Assembly (NCBI RefSeq): GCF_000743945.1
Contig: NZ_CP009238.1
Coordinates: 1,364,001 to 1,428,000, forward strand
DNA: 64,000 nt
DNA from: Basilea psittacipulmonis DSM 24701
GTDB taxonomy: Bacteria; Pseudomonadota; Gammaproteobacteria; Burkholderiales; Burkholderiaceae_B
Reading direction: 5' to 3'
Each line of letters begins with the position of its first letter. The first letter of the stretch is position 1. The notes below the pieces were generated by a model. That model saw only the letters and a list, made by a program, of their open reading frames with translations, was not told where the DNA came from and made no database searches. Position numbers and translations under genes: made by a program. Shown here piece after piece: positions 1 through 11,000 of the stretch.

Positions 1-3000
1 TGCTTTATAATGCAAGTTTGCTGTTAAGAATTGTTGCGTGATATTTGTTTTCTGCTTATCAATTACCGACTGCCAATCTTTTACTGCAGCAACCGTATAA
101 GTCAAGTCACTAGGTTCAGTCTCGCTATCCAAATCAGGACTAACAGTAGTCATCGCTTTATTCGATGATTTTACTTTCACCTGTTTACTTGCCAAATCAT
201 AAACCTTACCAATCGCTTCAGGAACACTTGATTTACCCGTACCACCGATATTACTAGCATCACTACTGATACCTAAGACATCATTCACTGAATTAGCCAA
301 TCGATCCACTTGAGCCTTAGTGACTGCATCATTTGCACCCGTCCCCTCAGCCAAATTCTGAATACGAACAGGTGTTCCAACTGTACCTAAGGTCAACTGA
401 TGACCATCTGACGATAAGGACACTGTACTTGTTGTATCGCCAAGGTTCACTTTCTCAGCTTCGACACGCTTTAACCCTTTCAGATTCTTAGATAATTGGA
501 TCGTCAAAAGATTTTCTTTAGCAGTTACCCCAATATTACCCTCACTCAGATCCGTACTTGGTGAACCGCCTTGAATATTCAAAGTTTCACCCAATTTTCT
601 TACCATAGCTTGACCACTATCATCAGTAAAGGTAATACCTCCTAACTGATTATTCCAAGCATTGGGATCAATATTTGAAGCATCTTTATCCGCTTTTTCA
701 CTTAAGGCATGATTGGTATCCGTAGGTAGGCTCTCCAACTTAGCTTTCAAAGCATCTGATAGTTTAATCTCAACGGTTCCATCTTCGCGAGACACTGTTT
801 CAATCTGTCCTTCAGTCCCTAAAATACTTAACGTACCGCTCTTCAAACTAATACTGCCGCCTGTTTGAGAATTACCTTGGTATTTCAAAGGTGCATCTTT
901 TACTTGAACGGTCGTTTTCGGCGCATCACTCCCTTCATGATCCTCTTTTTCAATAACGACCAAACCAAGTGCCACAATCGCTTCATTTATCGCTTTAGCA
1001 ACTTCTCCAGCATTCACATAATGAGCATTTGATGGTAGAGTTGATGAGGTTGTTGCGGTAACTTTTGAATCCTTATCGACGGATAAGGTCGCACCACGCA
1101 CACCGAACATAGCCACCGTTGATTCACCATTTTCACCACCATAATTAACCGTGGCTAGAGTTCCAATACCATTTTTAAAAGTAACAGTATCACCTGGTGT
1201 AACCGTTGCTTGACCTTGAGAGGAAGTAGCGATCCAACCACCACTAATAGTTTTCTCTAAATCTGCCAAAGCTGCTTCAGTCGCCACCTTCGTATTTGAG
1301 CCATAACCATCCGCACCCGCTTTACGAGTCGTGTCTAACCCAGTAATCTTATCAATACCCGTCAAATGAGTCGCTAATTGGTATGTAATACTACCATCAT
1401 CTTGAATCTTAGCCACTAAATTATCATTACCTGATTGGAAAGATAATCCTTGTGATAACGTGGTAGTCTTGGCAGGTTGTACACCATTGGCGGTATAACT
1501 TAAAGATGCCGATTCAAAACTTGACTTCGTCTCATCAGCTATCTTATCCACCTCAGATTGCCAGTTCTTGCCTGCCACTAAATAAGTAAGACGATCTGTA
1601 CTAGGTGTTACCGTAATATGATCACCTGCTGTTACTTGAACACGGCTATCTGTTGCTGTCTGACCAATCGTTTCTAAGGCTTGTTGAATCGTCGTAGCAC
1701 CTTCAACACCTGCAAAATCTTTAATTGTTACCGTACCATTTGAAGCAGTCGCTCCCTCACCTAACACTTGAGCCACTTCATCAGCCAATTGTGTTAACTG
1801 AGCATAATTCACCGCTTCCTGATCTGCGCTACCGGCTGCTACCCCATTTAAGGTTACTGCAGATGAATCAGTCGCTGAAGAGAGTTTTAATGTTGTCGCA
1901 TTATCACCGGTACTTAATTTAACATTGCCAATCTGTGCTGTTTCTGTTTGTACTGAAGTCAACCCTGTTAAACGTGAAGCCAGTTTCACTTCTAATTGTT
2001 GTGCTGATGCCGTCACAGCAATATTATTATCAGACAAATCTTCTGTCGTACCTGTATAAGCGCCACGAACTGTTAAAGAAGAACCCAAATGACGATCAAT
2101 AGCACCTGAATCTCCTGCAAAATTCAAAGCACCTACTGCAGTTTGCCATGTTTGACGATTAACATCTGTCACACTCGTTGCATCTTTATCCGCTTTACCC
2201 GCTAATAATTCATCTGCATGACCATTAACTGCCTGTAATTTTTCCTTGACACTGTCCACTAAATCAATCGTTATCACACCATCTGATTCAGCTTTTGTTT
2301 TCAAGTTCAGGTACTCAGCATCTTTTGTCACAAATCCAAACACATCACGGGTTAAACTTACTTGACCGGTTGTATGATCATCACCTGCTGTATTTAATAT
2401 TAAATGACTAACACGATCAGATAGACCTTGACTTGCATTACCCACTGCTTTATTGACTGCCTTAGCTATTTGTTGAGCTGTCACAAAACTATCTGATGCT
2501 GTTTCTGTATTTGAAGCAGTAACTGTCGAATCTGTTACCGTCAACTCATTTTGTTTTAAGGCGATATTAACTGAAGCACTGCCATCAGTAACATTTACAT
2601 TTGCTTGTGTTCCCTTACCATCTATAAATTTAACAGTTTTACCAGAAGTTACCGCAATACTAGAATGACCTTCGGTATTAGATGATAAAGACCAGCCTGT
2701 TACATTCACCTGATCAGATAATGCCTTAACAGCAGATTCCGTGGCAACACGTTGTTCATTACCCGCAACACCATAATTCTCAGTTGTACCTGCTTGACGT
2801 GTCGTATCTAACCCACTGATTGAACTAATACCTGTTAGGTTTTTATTTAAACTCAAAGTAACTTGACCATCTGCTGCTACCGAAGCAGTAATATTCTGAT
2901 CACCCGCAAAACTCAAGCCCTTATCTAAAGTAGTGGTATAGGCATTCGTGCCATCTGAATAAGCCAATGTAGCGGTCGTTGTTAAATTACTGACCGTATC

Positions 3001-6000
3001 TTTTGCGGCATTTTGAATATCAGAAGACCAATCACGTCCGCTGACTGTATAGGTATTACCTTCTTGACTCACGGTGACATATTCATTACCGGCTTCTACT
3101 TTTGTCTTAACCTTTGCCAACTCATAGGTTTTAGCAATCGCCTCTTCTACATTCCTTGCATTGGGTACATTTGCATAATTCTCTAATGTAACCGTACCGT
3201 TTGTCCCATCGTAAGTACTACCTTGACCTAAAGCTTGTGAAAGCTTGCTAAGCTGATTACCTAAATCTGCTACAGTTGCCGCATCAGTATCTTTTTTACC
3301 TCTTGCCACATTAGTTAATTTGACAGGTGAATCATCATTGCCTAACTTAAGTGAATCGCCATTCACAGTTAAATTAACATCACCGACCTGAGCTGCTATC
3401 GTCTTAACTGAGCTTAACCCTGTTATATCTTTGGCCAATTTCAAACTCAACTGCTGACCTGAGGCCTCCACCCCAATATTATTTGAAGTTAACTGACTCG
3501 CATCAGTCTGTCCGCCTTTTACTGTCAAAGTCGTACCGAGTTTGCGTTCAATCGTCGTTCCATTTTGATCAGCAAATTTAAAGCCACCTAATGCCGCTTG
3601 CCATTTTGCTGTCTCAATATTGGACGCGTCGATCTGAGCATAATCTTGTACAGCAGTCTGTGTACCCGCCTTACCTTCTGTCACGATATTTTGGATGATC
3701 TCATTAATAACATTGGTATAGTTTGTACCCGTCACAAAACCATCTGAATCACCACTATCAAGAGCCAACTGATTATGCTCATTTTTCAGTGTTGCTTGTT
3801 TCAACTGATAAGTCAAAGTTGTATCTTTCGAGGTAGGATCTTGAGACATACCAACCGTCAGACCGGTACCGGCTTTAAAGGTGACCTTATCATCTAAACC
3901 AATATTTGATTTTACCGTTGCTGCCGCACTGTCTTTTCCTGCTAAAACCCATGCTTGATTAGTTTGGTCCAACAGCGATTTCACTTCCGATTCAGTCACT
4001 GCCTGAGTAGCGTTATTACCTGTGGCATAGTCATCAGCTGTTGCCTCTTGACTATCGGCCAAAACAATTTTCTTCACCCCAGAAATGGTAGAACCCAAAT
4101 CATAACGCACTTGACCGTTCGCTTGTGCAATAACGTTTAGATTCTGATCACCTACCGTAAAATCTAAACCTTGATTTAAAGTCACTGTTTTCGCAGAGGC
4201 ATCTCCTTTAGCTTGGTAACTAAGGGGTTGATTCGCTAATTCTGCTACTAAAGCCGTTTTCGACTGGTTAATCTCTCCCGACCAATTCTTGTCAGATACG
4301 TTAAAATCATCGCCCGTTTGAGTTACTGTGATCAAACTATCCCCAGATTTAAGACTATTTTTCTTATTCGCAGCAGTCTGAGCATGGTTTAAAGCAGTCG
4401 TCAAATCCGTAGCAGCACCTTCTGCATCCAAAGAACCTACTTTCAAAGACCCATCTTCATTGACCGTAGTGCCGCCTCCAATCACATCTGCCAAACGTTG
4501 TGACAAGGCTTTAAGCTGAGACACATTAACCGCATCAGTATCTTCACTAGCTCCTGCCACATGAATTAACTGGCGAAGTTGACTATCGTTCCCCAAAGAA
4601 ACTGTATTCTCCAGCACCGCATGGCTATTAGAACCCAAAGCGATTGCATGAGCAGCCGTAGCCTTAGCGTTGGCACCGATAGCAATAGCTTGATCACCCG
4701 TCGCACCATTATTGGCATAATTAAGGGTTGTCGCGTCTGTTCCATTCGCATTCAATCCCACATAGCGCATAGGTACGCCCTTAGTGGCGATACTGACAAT
4801 AATTTCTTCTGTACCTTGTTCAACCTTAACATCCGTATTGTCATCACCGCTGACAAAATCAATACGTCCACCATGACTAATTGTCGCTGGTGTCGCTTGT
4901 TGAGCATCATCAGCACCCACATACCATTTCACCGCATTCTTGGCTAACGAAGCAATCTTATCGGATGCCTGACCCTCATTATCCAAATTCGATAAATGAC
5001 GATTGACTTTATCCGTTGCAGGCAAATCCGGCAATCGGTCTAATTTTTGTTTAAATTCATCATTCAAAGATAAAACAACGCTTTGACCTTTTACCTTAGT
5101 AGCAACATCATCTGTACTTTTAAAGATTAATACATTATCTTTTAAATTAAATGAACCACTGCTAACGCTTTTTTGTCCATTCTCATCAACCGCTTCTGCC
5201 GTGACATGTAGCTGCTTACTGTAACGATCCGTTAACTGATGTAATAATATCGCATCCGTTGAAGTGTTTGAAATCACCCCGTCCGAAACACCTGTCAATA
5301 ACACACCATTAGCAGGCATACTACTTGATGCCAGTGTTAAACCCGTATCGTTTGAAGATAAAGTAACATCATCCACTGTTACTTGGGAAAACACTGGGCG
5401 ATCAGATAAAGCAACTCGTAATACCCCGTTGTTATCAATGACTGTTTTCAGATTCTTACCTTTATAAGTACCATCCAAATCACTTGCCAATAAGTTAACC
5501 GTTGAGCCAAAGTAAAGCGTAGCACCACCCTCATTGCCTTTTAGCATCAAGCCACGATTCATCGCATGAATCAAGTTCTGAACTAATGTAACAGGTTGAT
5601 TACTTGTATTTTCTTCTTTTCCTAAAGAATTTTTCAAAGCATAAGTCTGAGTAGGCAAAGCAAATTGAACTGTTGTAGAATCATATGTCAATCCAATCTT
5701 ATCTGCTAACGCCTTGAGTTGTGAACCATTAATCGCATCTTCTGAATCATCGGCAATGCGACCAGCTGCCACATTTCCCACGACCAATGAATTACCCAAA
5801 GTTTCTGAATTTACATTGTTCGTCACGGTAGCATCTGTGTATGCTTGACGATTACTTTCATCAAAAGCACCCACTTTGACTTGCGAAATATCAAATGCCT
5901 GTCCTTCGACAATCGGTTCACCTGTTCTAGGGTTTACCGCATGGAATTTTTGGGTACCATAATCAAACTTCACCAATACTTTTTGACCAGATGTTTCTAC

Positions 6001-8025
6001 GTAATAACGCATACTCGGATTCGATGCAGCGTATTCCAATGCTTTAAGCTGACCAACGGTTGCGGCATCACTATCCAACGCACCTGGTGCTACATTGACA
6101 ATACGACGTGTCCCTATCTGACCGTTTTCATTAACCCAACCGCCTACTGAAACAATACCATCATTAGCATTGGTAGCCACTGCGTAGTTAGATCCTTTTG
6201 GCACATAAGGCGATAAGCCAAAAGCCGAAGTGCCTGTCGTTGTAGCCGTGCGTTCATCAGCCTTTCCACTGTAGAAATAATTAGTGGTAGAACGATAACC
6301 TAAAGCAATCGAATTTTCTAAATCAGATTGTGTATTATTACCGATTGCCATAGATGCCACACGAGAAGCAACCGCCCCCTGACCTATTACAAAACTTGAT
6401 TCAGCAGTTGAATTCGCTCCAACGCCAATCGCTAAAGCATTTTCACCTGATGCGAGTGAGGCGTACCCCAAAGCCATCGCATTGTTTGCTTTTGCTCTCG
6501 ATACAGCCCCCAAGGCCATACCGTTTACCCCATCAACATAAGAAGCTACGCCAATGGACATACCGTTGGTAGCAACATCTGTCACATAAGCATAAGAACC
6601 AATAGCAAGCGAGTTATTTGCATTAGCAAAAGTAGAATAACCCAAAGACATCGCATTATTTTTTAATGCTAATGTATAAGAGCCAATCGCTAAAGTATTT
6701 TTGACCATATTGCCCGAATCATCTTGCGCTCCTAATGTCTTCTTAATATCGACACCACCTACGGTCAAGTACACTTTACTGTCTTTTACAAAATCTACAG
6801 GTGTTAATTGACTAGAAGCCGATGCAATCTTATCTAATGCACTATCAGTCAATAAAGATTGAGCATTAATCTCAGAAGCAGCCATTAATGATTTTTTTAA
6901 GCTTTGCAAATGTTCATTAGTTGAGGCAATACGCACACCAGAATACGCACGCGTACCTAATGCAACCGCATTCGTTGCTGAAGCAGTTGAGCTATAACCA
7001 TAAGTGATCGCTCCTAATTCAGAAGCCTCAGTTGCATTACCAATCGCCACAGTATTAGATGCAAATACACGAGAAGCATTACCCACAGCAGTACCACCCA
7101 CTGCTGTATCACTTACAAAAGAACGCAATCCGAAAGCCGTTGCTCCTTGAGAAAATGCCATCGCCAAGGGACCTACAGCCGTACTAGCATCAGATAATGC
7201 AATTGAACGTCCTCCCAAAGCAATTGAACCCATACCAGAAGACACTGTCGGTGAATACTGACGCGCATTCGTATAACTAGTGTCAAAATAAGCAGATACT
7301 GTTTGACCTACTGAACTTGCCACATTGGTTAATAAATAATCGGGAATCCTAGACTTTAATAAACTTACCATATTCGGTGATAAAGCATCCGTATAACCAC
7401 CGGCATCCGCACCCAAATCATCACTACCAATCGCAATAGCTGAAGCACCTGAAGCATAAACTTCCGCTCCCAAAGCAACAGACTGTTCACCTGCGCCCGA
7501 GTTTTGGCCAAATACCACACCCTGATAATCGGCTCTAGCAAAAGAACCGACAGCAATACTACCTCCATCTGTACTAGTGGATCCTGGTTTAACATTGGCA
7601 TTAGCACCATAGCCTATCGCAATCGCATTACCAAGATTCGCTTGAGCATTCGCACCATAAGCAATAGACCCTAATTTATTTCCTTGAGCATTATTCCCAA
7701 TCACAACTGACTGACTACCTACAGCATTACATGCAACAGTGTGATCATAATTTGTGGGGTTCAAAGCCACACTCTGTCTATTATCATCATACGAACAATT
7801 ATCCGAAACACTTCCACGACTAATAGTCAAGGCAGCATAGGAACTAGGTGTCACTGACAGCAATAATAAAGTAAATAAAGAAAGTTTAAACTTTCTCATA
7901 CCCAGAATATCCCCAAAAATGCCGGAAGTTTTTTCTGAACTTTTACCATGATTCGATACCAATTCTGATACTACCACTGTGGCATTTCTCTCTTTTGAAA
8001 ACTTTGTTTTATAAATCTTATTCAT
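1..8025 (-). CDS. Giant trimeric autotransporter adhesin TAA1 (C-terminus outside window)
   Basis: The reading frame is open from the ATG at 8025 to the left edge, at least 2675 codons; I checked the frame by translation at several points (bases 1-120, 1981, 3961, 6001 and the N-terminus). It starts with the extended signal peptide region MNKIYKTKFSKERNATVVVS, then a hydrophobic core (about residues 48-58) and a likely cleavage site after SSYAA. A YadA-like head follows, made of 14-residue SxAxGxxAxAxxxxA repeats to about residue 600. After it comes a long stalk of repeated modules with AINGSQL-type necks and GDxxxxxxLGxxLxxKGG segments. The head is clearly paralogous to the next gene upstream (shared GAEVYASG...AIAIGSDDL and GGTAVGN.ARVFA.N.VAIGN). 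The protein should trimerise on the cell surface and mediate adhesion; the ligand is unknown. The membrane anchor would lie left of base 1. It is 59 bp downstream of TAA2, so the two are probably cotranscribed. An A/G-rich stretch (gaagaag) serves as ribosome binding site. Confidence 0.93.
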   Translation of the reverse strand, partial: MNKIYKTKFSKERNATVVVSELVSNHGKSSEKTSGIFGDILGMRKFKLSLFTLLLLSVTPSSYAALTISRGSVSDNCSYDDNRQSVALNPTNYDHTVACNAVGSQSVVIGNNAQGNKLGSIAYGANAQANLGNAIAIGYGANANVKPGSTSTDGGSIAVGSFARADYQGVVFGQNSGAGEQSVALGAEVYASGASAIAIGSDDLGADAGGYTDALSPNMVSLLKSRIPDYLLTNVASSVGQTVSAYFDTSYTNARQYSPTVSSGMGSIALGGRSIALSDASTAVGPLAMAFSQGATAFGLRSFVSDTAVGGTAVGNASRVFASNTVAIGNATEASELGAITYGYSSTASATNAVALGTRAYSGVRIASTNEHLQSLKKSLMAASEINAQSLLTDSALDKIASASSQLTPVDFVKDSKVYLTVGGVDIKKTLGAQDDSGNMVKNTLAIGSYTLALKNNAMSLGYSTFANANNSLAIGSYAYVTDVATNGMSIGVASYVDGVNGMALGAVSRAKANNAMALGYASLASGENALAIGVGANSTAESSFVIGQGAVASRVASMAIGNNTQSDLENSIALGYRSTTNYFYSGKADERTATTTGTSAFGLSPYVPKGSNYAVATNANDGIVSVGGWVNENGQIGTRRIVNVAPGALDSDAATVGQLKALEYAASNPSMRYYVETSGQKVLVKFDYGTQKFHAVNPRTGEPIVEGQAFDISQVKVGAFDESNRQAYTDATVTNNVNSETLGNSLVVGNVAAGRIADDSEDAINGSQLKALADKIGLTYDSTTVQFALPTQTYALKNSLGKEENTSNQPVTLVQNLIHAMNRGLMLKGNEGGATLYFGSTVNLLASDLDGTYKGKNLKTVIDNNGVLRVALSDRPVFSQVTVDDVTLSSNDTGLTLASSSMPANGVLLTGVSDGVISNTSTDAILLHQLTDRYSKQLHVTAEAVDENGQKSVSSGSFNLKDNVLIFKSTDDVATKVKGQSVVLSLNDEFKQKLDRLPDLPATDKVNRHLSNLDNEGQASDKIASLAKNAVKWYVGADDAQQATPATISHGGRIDFVSGDDNTDVKVEQGTEEIIVSIATKGVPMRYVGLNANGTDATTLNYANNGATGDQAIAIGANAKATAAHAIALGSNSHAVLENTVSLGNDSQLRQLIHVAGASEDTDAVNVSQLKALSQRLADVIGGGTTVNEDGSLKVGSLDAEGAATDLTTALNHAQTAANKKNSLKSGDSLITVTQTGDDFNVSDKNWSGEINQSKTALVAELANQPLSYQAKGDASAKTVTLNQGLDFTVGDQNLNVIAQANGQVRYDLGSTISGVKKIVLADSQEATADDYATGNNATQAVTESEVKSLLDQTNQAWVLAGKDSAAATVKSNIGLDDKVTFKAGTGLTVGMSQDPTSKDTTLTYQLKQATLKNEHNQLALDSGDSDGFVTGTNYTNVINEIIQNIVTEGKAGTQTAVQDYAQIDASNIETAKWQAALGGFKFADQNGTTIERKLGTTLTVKGGQTDASQLTSNNIGVEASGQQLSLKLAKDITGLSSVKTIAAQVGDVNLTVNGDSLKLGNDDSPVKLTNVARGKKDTDAATVADLGNQLSKLSQALGQGSTYDGTNGTVTLENYANVPNARNVEEAIAKTYELAKVKTKVEAGNEYVTVSQEGNTYTVSGRDWSSDIQNAAKDTVSNLTTTATLAYSDGTNAYTTTLDKGLSFAGDQNITASVAADGQVTLSLNKNLTGISSISGLDTTRQAGTTENYGVAGNEQRVATESAVKALSDQVNVTGWSLSSNTEGHSSIAVTSGKTVKFIDGKGTQANVNVTDGSASVNIALKQNELTVTDSTVTASNTETASDSFVTAQQIAKAVNKAVGNASQGLSDRVSHLILNTAGDDHTTGQVSLTRDVFGFVTKDAEYLNLKTKAESDGVITIDLVDSVKEKLQAVNGHADELLAGKADKDATSVTDVNRQTWQTAVGALNFAGDSGAIDRHLGSSLTVRGAYTGTTEDLSDNNIAVTASAQQLEVKLASRLTGLTSVQTETAQIGNVKLSTGDNATTLKLSSATDSSAVTLNGVAAGSADQEAVNYAQLTQLADEVAQVLGEGATASNGTVTIKDFAGVEGATTIQQALETIGQTATDSRVQVTAGDHITVTPSTDRLTYLVAGKNWQSEVDKIADETKSSFESASLSYTANGVQPAKTTTLSQGLSFQSGNDNLVAKIQDDGSITYQLATHLTGIDKITGLDTTRKAGADGYGSNTKVATEAALADLEKTISGGWIATSSQGQATVTPGDTVTFKNGIGTLATVNYGGENGESTVAMFGVRGATLSVDKDSKVTATTSSTLPSNAHYVNAGEVAKAINEAIVALGLVVIEKEDHEGSDAPKTTVQVKDAPLKYQGNSQTGGSISLKSGTLSILGTEGQIETVSREDGTVEIKLSDALKAKLESLPTDTNHALSEKADKDASNIDPNAWNNQLGGITFTDDSGQAMVRKLGETLNIQGGSPSTDLSEGNIGVTAKENLLTIQLSKNLKGLKRVEAEKVNLGDTTSTVSLSSDGHQLTLGTVGTPVRIQNLAEGTGANDAVTKAQVDRLANSVNDVLGISSDASNIGGTGKSSVPEAIGKVYDLASKQVKVKSSNKAMTTVSPDLDSETEPSDLTYTVAAVKDWQSVIDKQKTNITQQFLTANLHYKA

Positions 8026-8060
8026 TGACTTCTTCACACAAAAATTCGCGAGTTAAACTA

Positions 8061-8077
8061 CCCATATATCTTATGGG
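8061..8077. other. Small hairpin in the TAA2-TAA1 spacer
   Basis: CCCATA / TATGGG arms of 6 bp with a 5-base loop, 8 bases past the TAA2 stop codon. There is no T-run, so it is unlikely to terminate transcription. It could pause or process a TAA2-TAA1 message. Confidence 0.3.
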
Positions 8078-8084
8078 CATCCCC

Positions 8085-11000
8085 TTAGTTTCTATAAATG
8101 GTATAAAAAGCACTGACCGCACCCACTCGATCTCCGCTACTGGAATTACTTGACCCCATCACTCTAAATCCACGTTTACCATCATCACTAACACTCGTCA
8201 CACCAATTGCCATTGCTGTCTGCCCACGATAATTCGATATACCAACTGAAAACAAATTTTCTCCTGCTTTTACTTCTTTATTCAATGAGGCAAATGCAGT
8301 GGCTGCCGAAAGACCAGAAATATTTGATTTTCTAATATCAGAAATTTTCTTTTGTAAAGGCTGACTAGATGTCAACAACTGTCCCAATGTCAAAGCATCC
8401 GTATCATCAATACCTGGTGATACGTTTGTAATACGGTTACCACCATTATTTAACCCACGATTACTTAAAAAAACTTCTTTTGTTGGATCCGCTGAAGAAG
8501 GAGTAATAACAACAGCTTGATTATTAATTTGAGTTTTTACATCTTCACCATTCAACGTAATCATACCGTTACCTAATGAATCACCCTCTATACGAATAGC
8601 ATCTTTACCATCTTGGCCATCAGCCCCTTTAATATAAATTGTACCTTTTCCAGTTGACTCATCATGTTTGACCATCACGGTACCTTTTGTAGAACCTGTA
8701 ACCTCATCATTACGTCCCACGACTAAAGTGTCTTTTGCTCGCATGTTGATGCTAGATTGACTCTTAGCCAACTTGATAACAATATTGCCATCTTGATCGA
8801 CAGTTGTAATAACATTAGCAGTATTATATTTTGATAAATCAACATGTTGTTTACCTTTAAGTTTAATCTGTCCACCTAATGCTTTATGAGAGAAATTACC
8901 TGAATTAGCCGCAAAAGTTAACCCAGCTTGTGCCACTGCCTGCACATCCGCTACATTTACCACTTGTTTTAACTGTGATCCGCGAGCATTCATCAAGCCC
9001 CCTTCCGTTTTCTGAGTACCATCACTTTGAAGTACTGTTTTTCCTAAAACCACTTCCTGAGCCTCTTCAACAGCAATAGGAGTCGTTTGATTCAACCCTA
9101 AACCACTCGCAACCTGAGTCAAATTCAGCGCCTTACCGGTAGCAGAAGGATCTTTAAGTGCAACACTCACCACCTCAGGTGAAACTTCTTTTCCTGTACC
9201 ATCTGCTTTTGTATTAAAAACCTCTTTACCGTTCTTCATGACTTTAAAAACCTGTTTACCACTGCCATCTTGGTAAATCATTGGTAAAGCATCAGTCATC
9301 AAATCCTGAGTTATACCATCAACATCTGTTGCAATCGTAATAGCACCATTAGTATGCGTTAACTGTGTATGATTACCCGCATTCAATGTTAAGGTAGATG
9401 AATCTTTTTTGATTTCCGTTGAACTGGTTTCGCCATGATTATCGATACTGAGTTTCCAGCCTTTTTCCACCTCTGTACTTAAATTCGACAAAGTTGTATC
9501 ACTATTGTCCATCTTACCTTTCAGATTAGTCAGTGATGTATTGACATTACCCACTTTTTGTTCAACATAAGATTTAGTTGAAGCGTCGTTATCCTTTTCA
9601 GGTGCTTTTACATTGGTAATTGCTTGATTACCTGCATCAAATCCTGACGATTTCAAACTCACGGTAGTAGTGTCTTTTGTGATGGAGATACCATCTGCAC
9701 TGACTGTGGTAGTTGGTGTATCATTTGATGTTGTATCAACAAACTGTGCAGATTTTAAATTTTGCAAATCTTTAGCCAAACGTATTAACAATGCAGAGGT
9801 ATCGGCACTCACCCAGATATTACCTGAAGCTGTGTCATTATTGCTTAATGTTGTTCGATTACCTTGACCTTTTAGTGTCAATGACTCACCTAGATTCACA
9901 TGAACGCTTTGATCATCATTTCCCACAAAATCCATGCCTGCTTGAGCGACGGTCTGTAAGTCTGCAACATTTGCGGCATGATTCAGCTTAGCACCTGAAA
10001 TACTCAATAAATTCTGAACACGATCTACAGCAGTTGATGATGGTTCACCCCCTATCGCACTAGCCACATTTGATAAAGTAATGACCTGATTACCTGCATC
10101 GCCATTAGCATTCACTGCTGACAACACAACTGATGATGAATCTACTTTGGTCGGTATCACTTCTGTGGCAGCTGTTTTCAAACTACCATCTGCGTTTAAA
10201 TCTGAGGCTTTATACCATTTACCCTCTTTCTGGACTAATAAATTATCCGCATATCGAGCATCGCCTTCATAAGCCAAATAATATTCGCCATCAATCATCA
10301 TCAAACGTTGTCCAGAAGCAGTCGTATAGACTATATTTCCGGCTAAACCTTCACGTAAAGCCAATAATTGATCCGTTGCACTCTTACCATCTAAACCATC
10401 TTTACCAGCAGGAGAAGTTGGATCTGATTTACCTACCTGACTTGGACTACCAATAATTTCAGTAATTCGATTCAACTGCTTACGAGTAGCCAATGCCGTT
10501 GGATCATCACTTTCCGCAATATTCTTTAACTGAACCGGTTTATCGTTTGCATCCGATACGTTCAATACACCATCATCAGCAGACAACTTGATATAAGTCG
10601 TACTATCGCCGATCTTTAAGGTCTTCGTTTGAACTTGTTTCAACCCAATCAAATTCGCAGCGAGTTTCAACGTCAAGTTATCATTGTCCGCTACCACTGC
10701 AATATTATCGGCAGCAGAGCTAAAATCACTACCCGCCTCCTCACCTTGAAGGGTGAGCGTTTGAGCTAATCCACGTTTCAGTGTTCCTTGATTACCTGCA
10801 AAAGTGACACCTGTTTCCACCACTGCACGTAAATCTGCCACTGTGACTGCTTGTGTCAAACCATGTCCTGACTGTTTCAATAAATTAGCCACTTGTGTTT
10901 GGGCATTTTGTGAAATCTGATCAACAGAATCCAAGCCCAAGGCACTAGCAACATGACGTAACACAATCGGATCCGTTGTACCACCATTAGCATTCACCAA

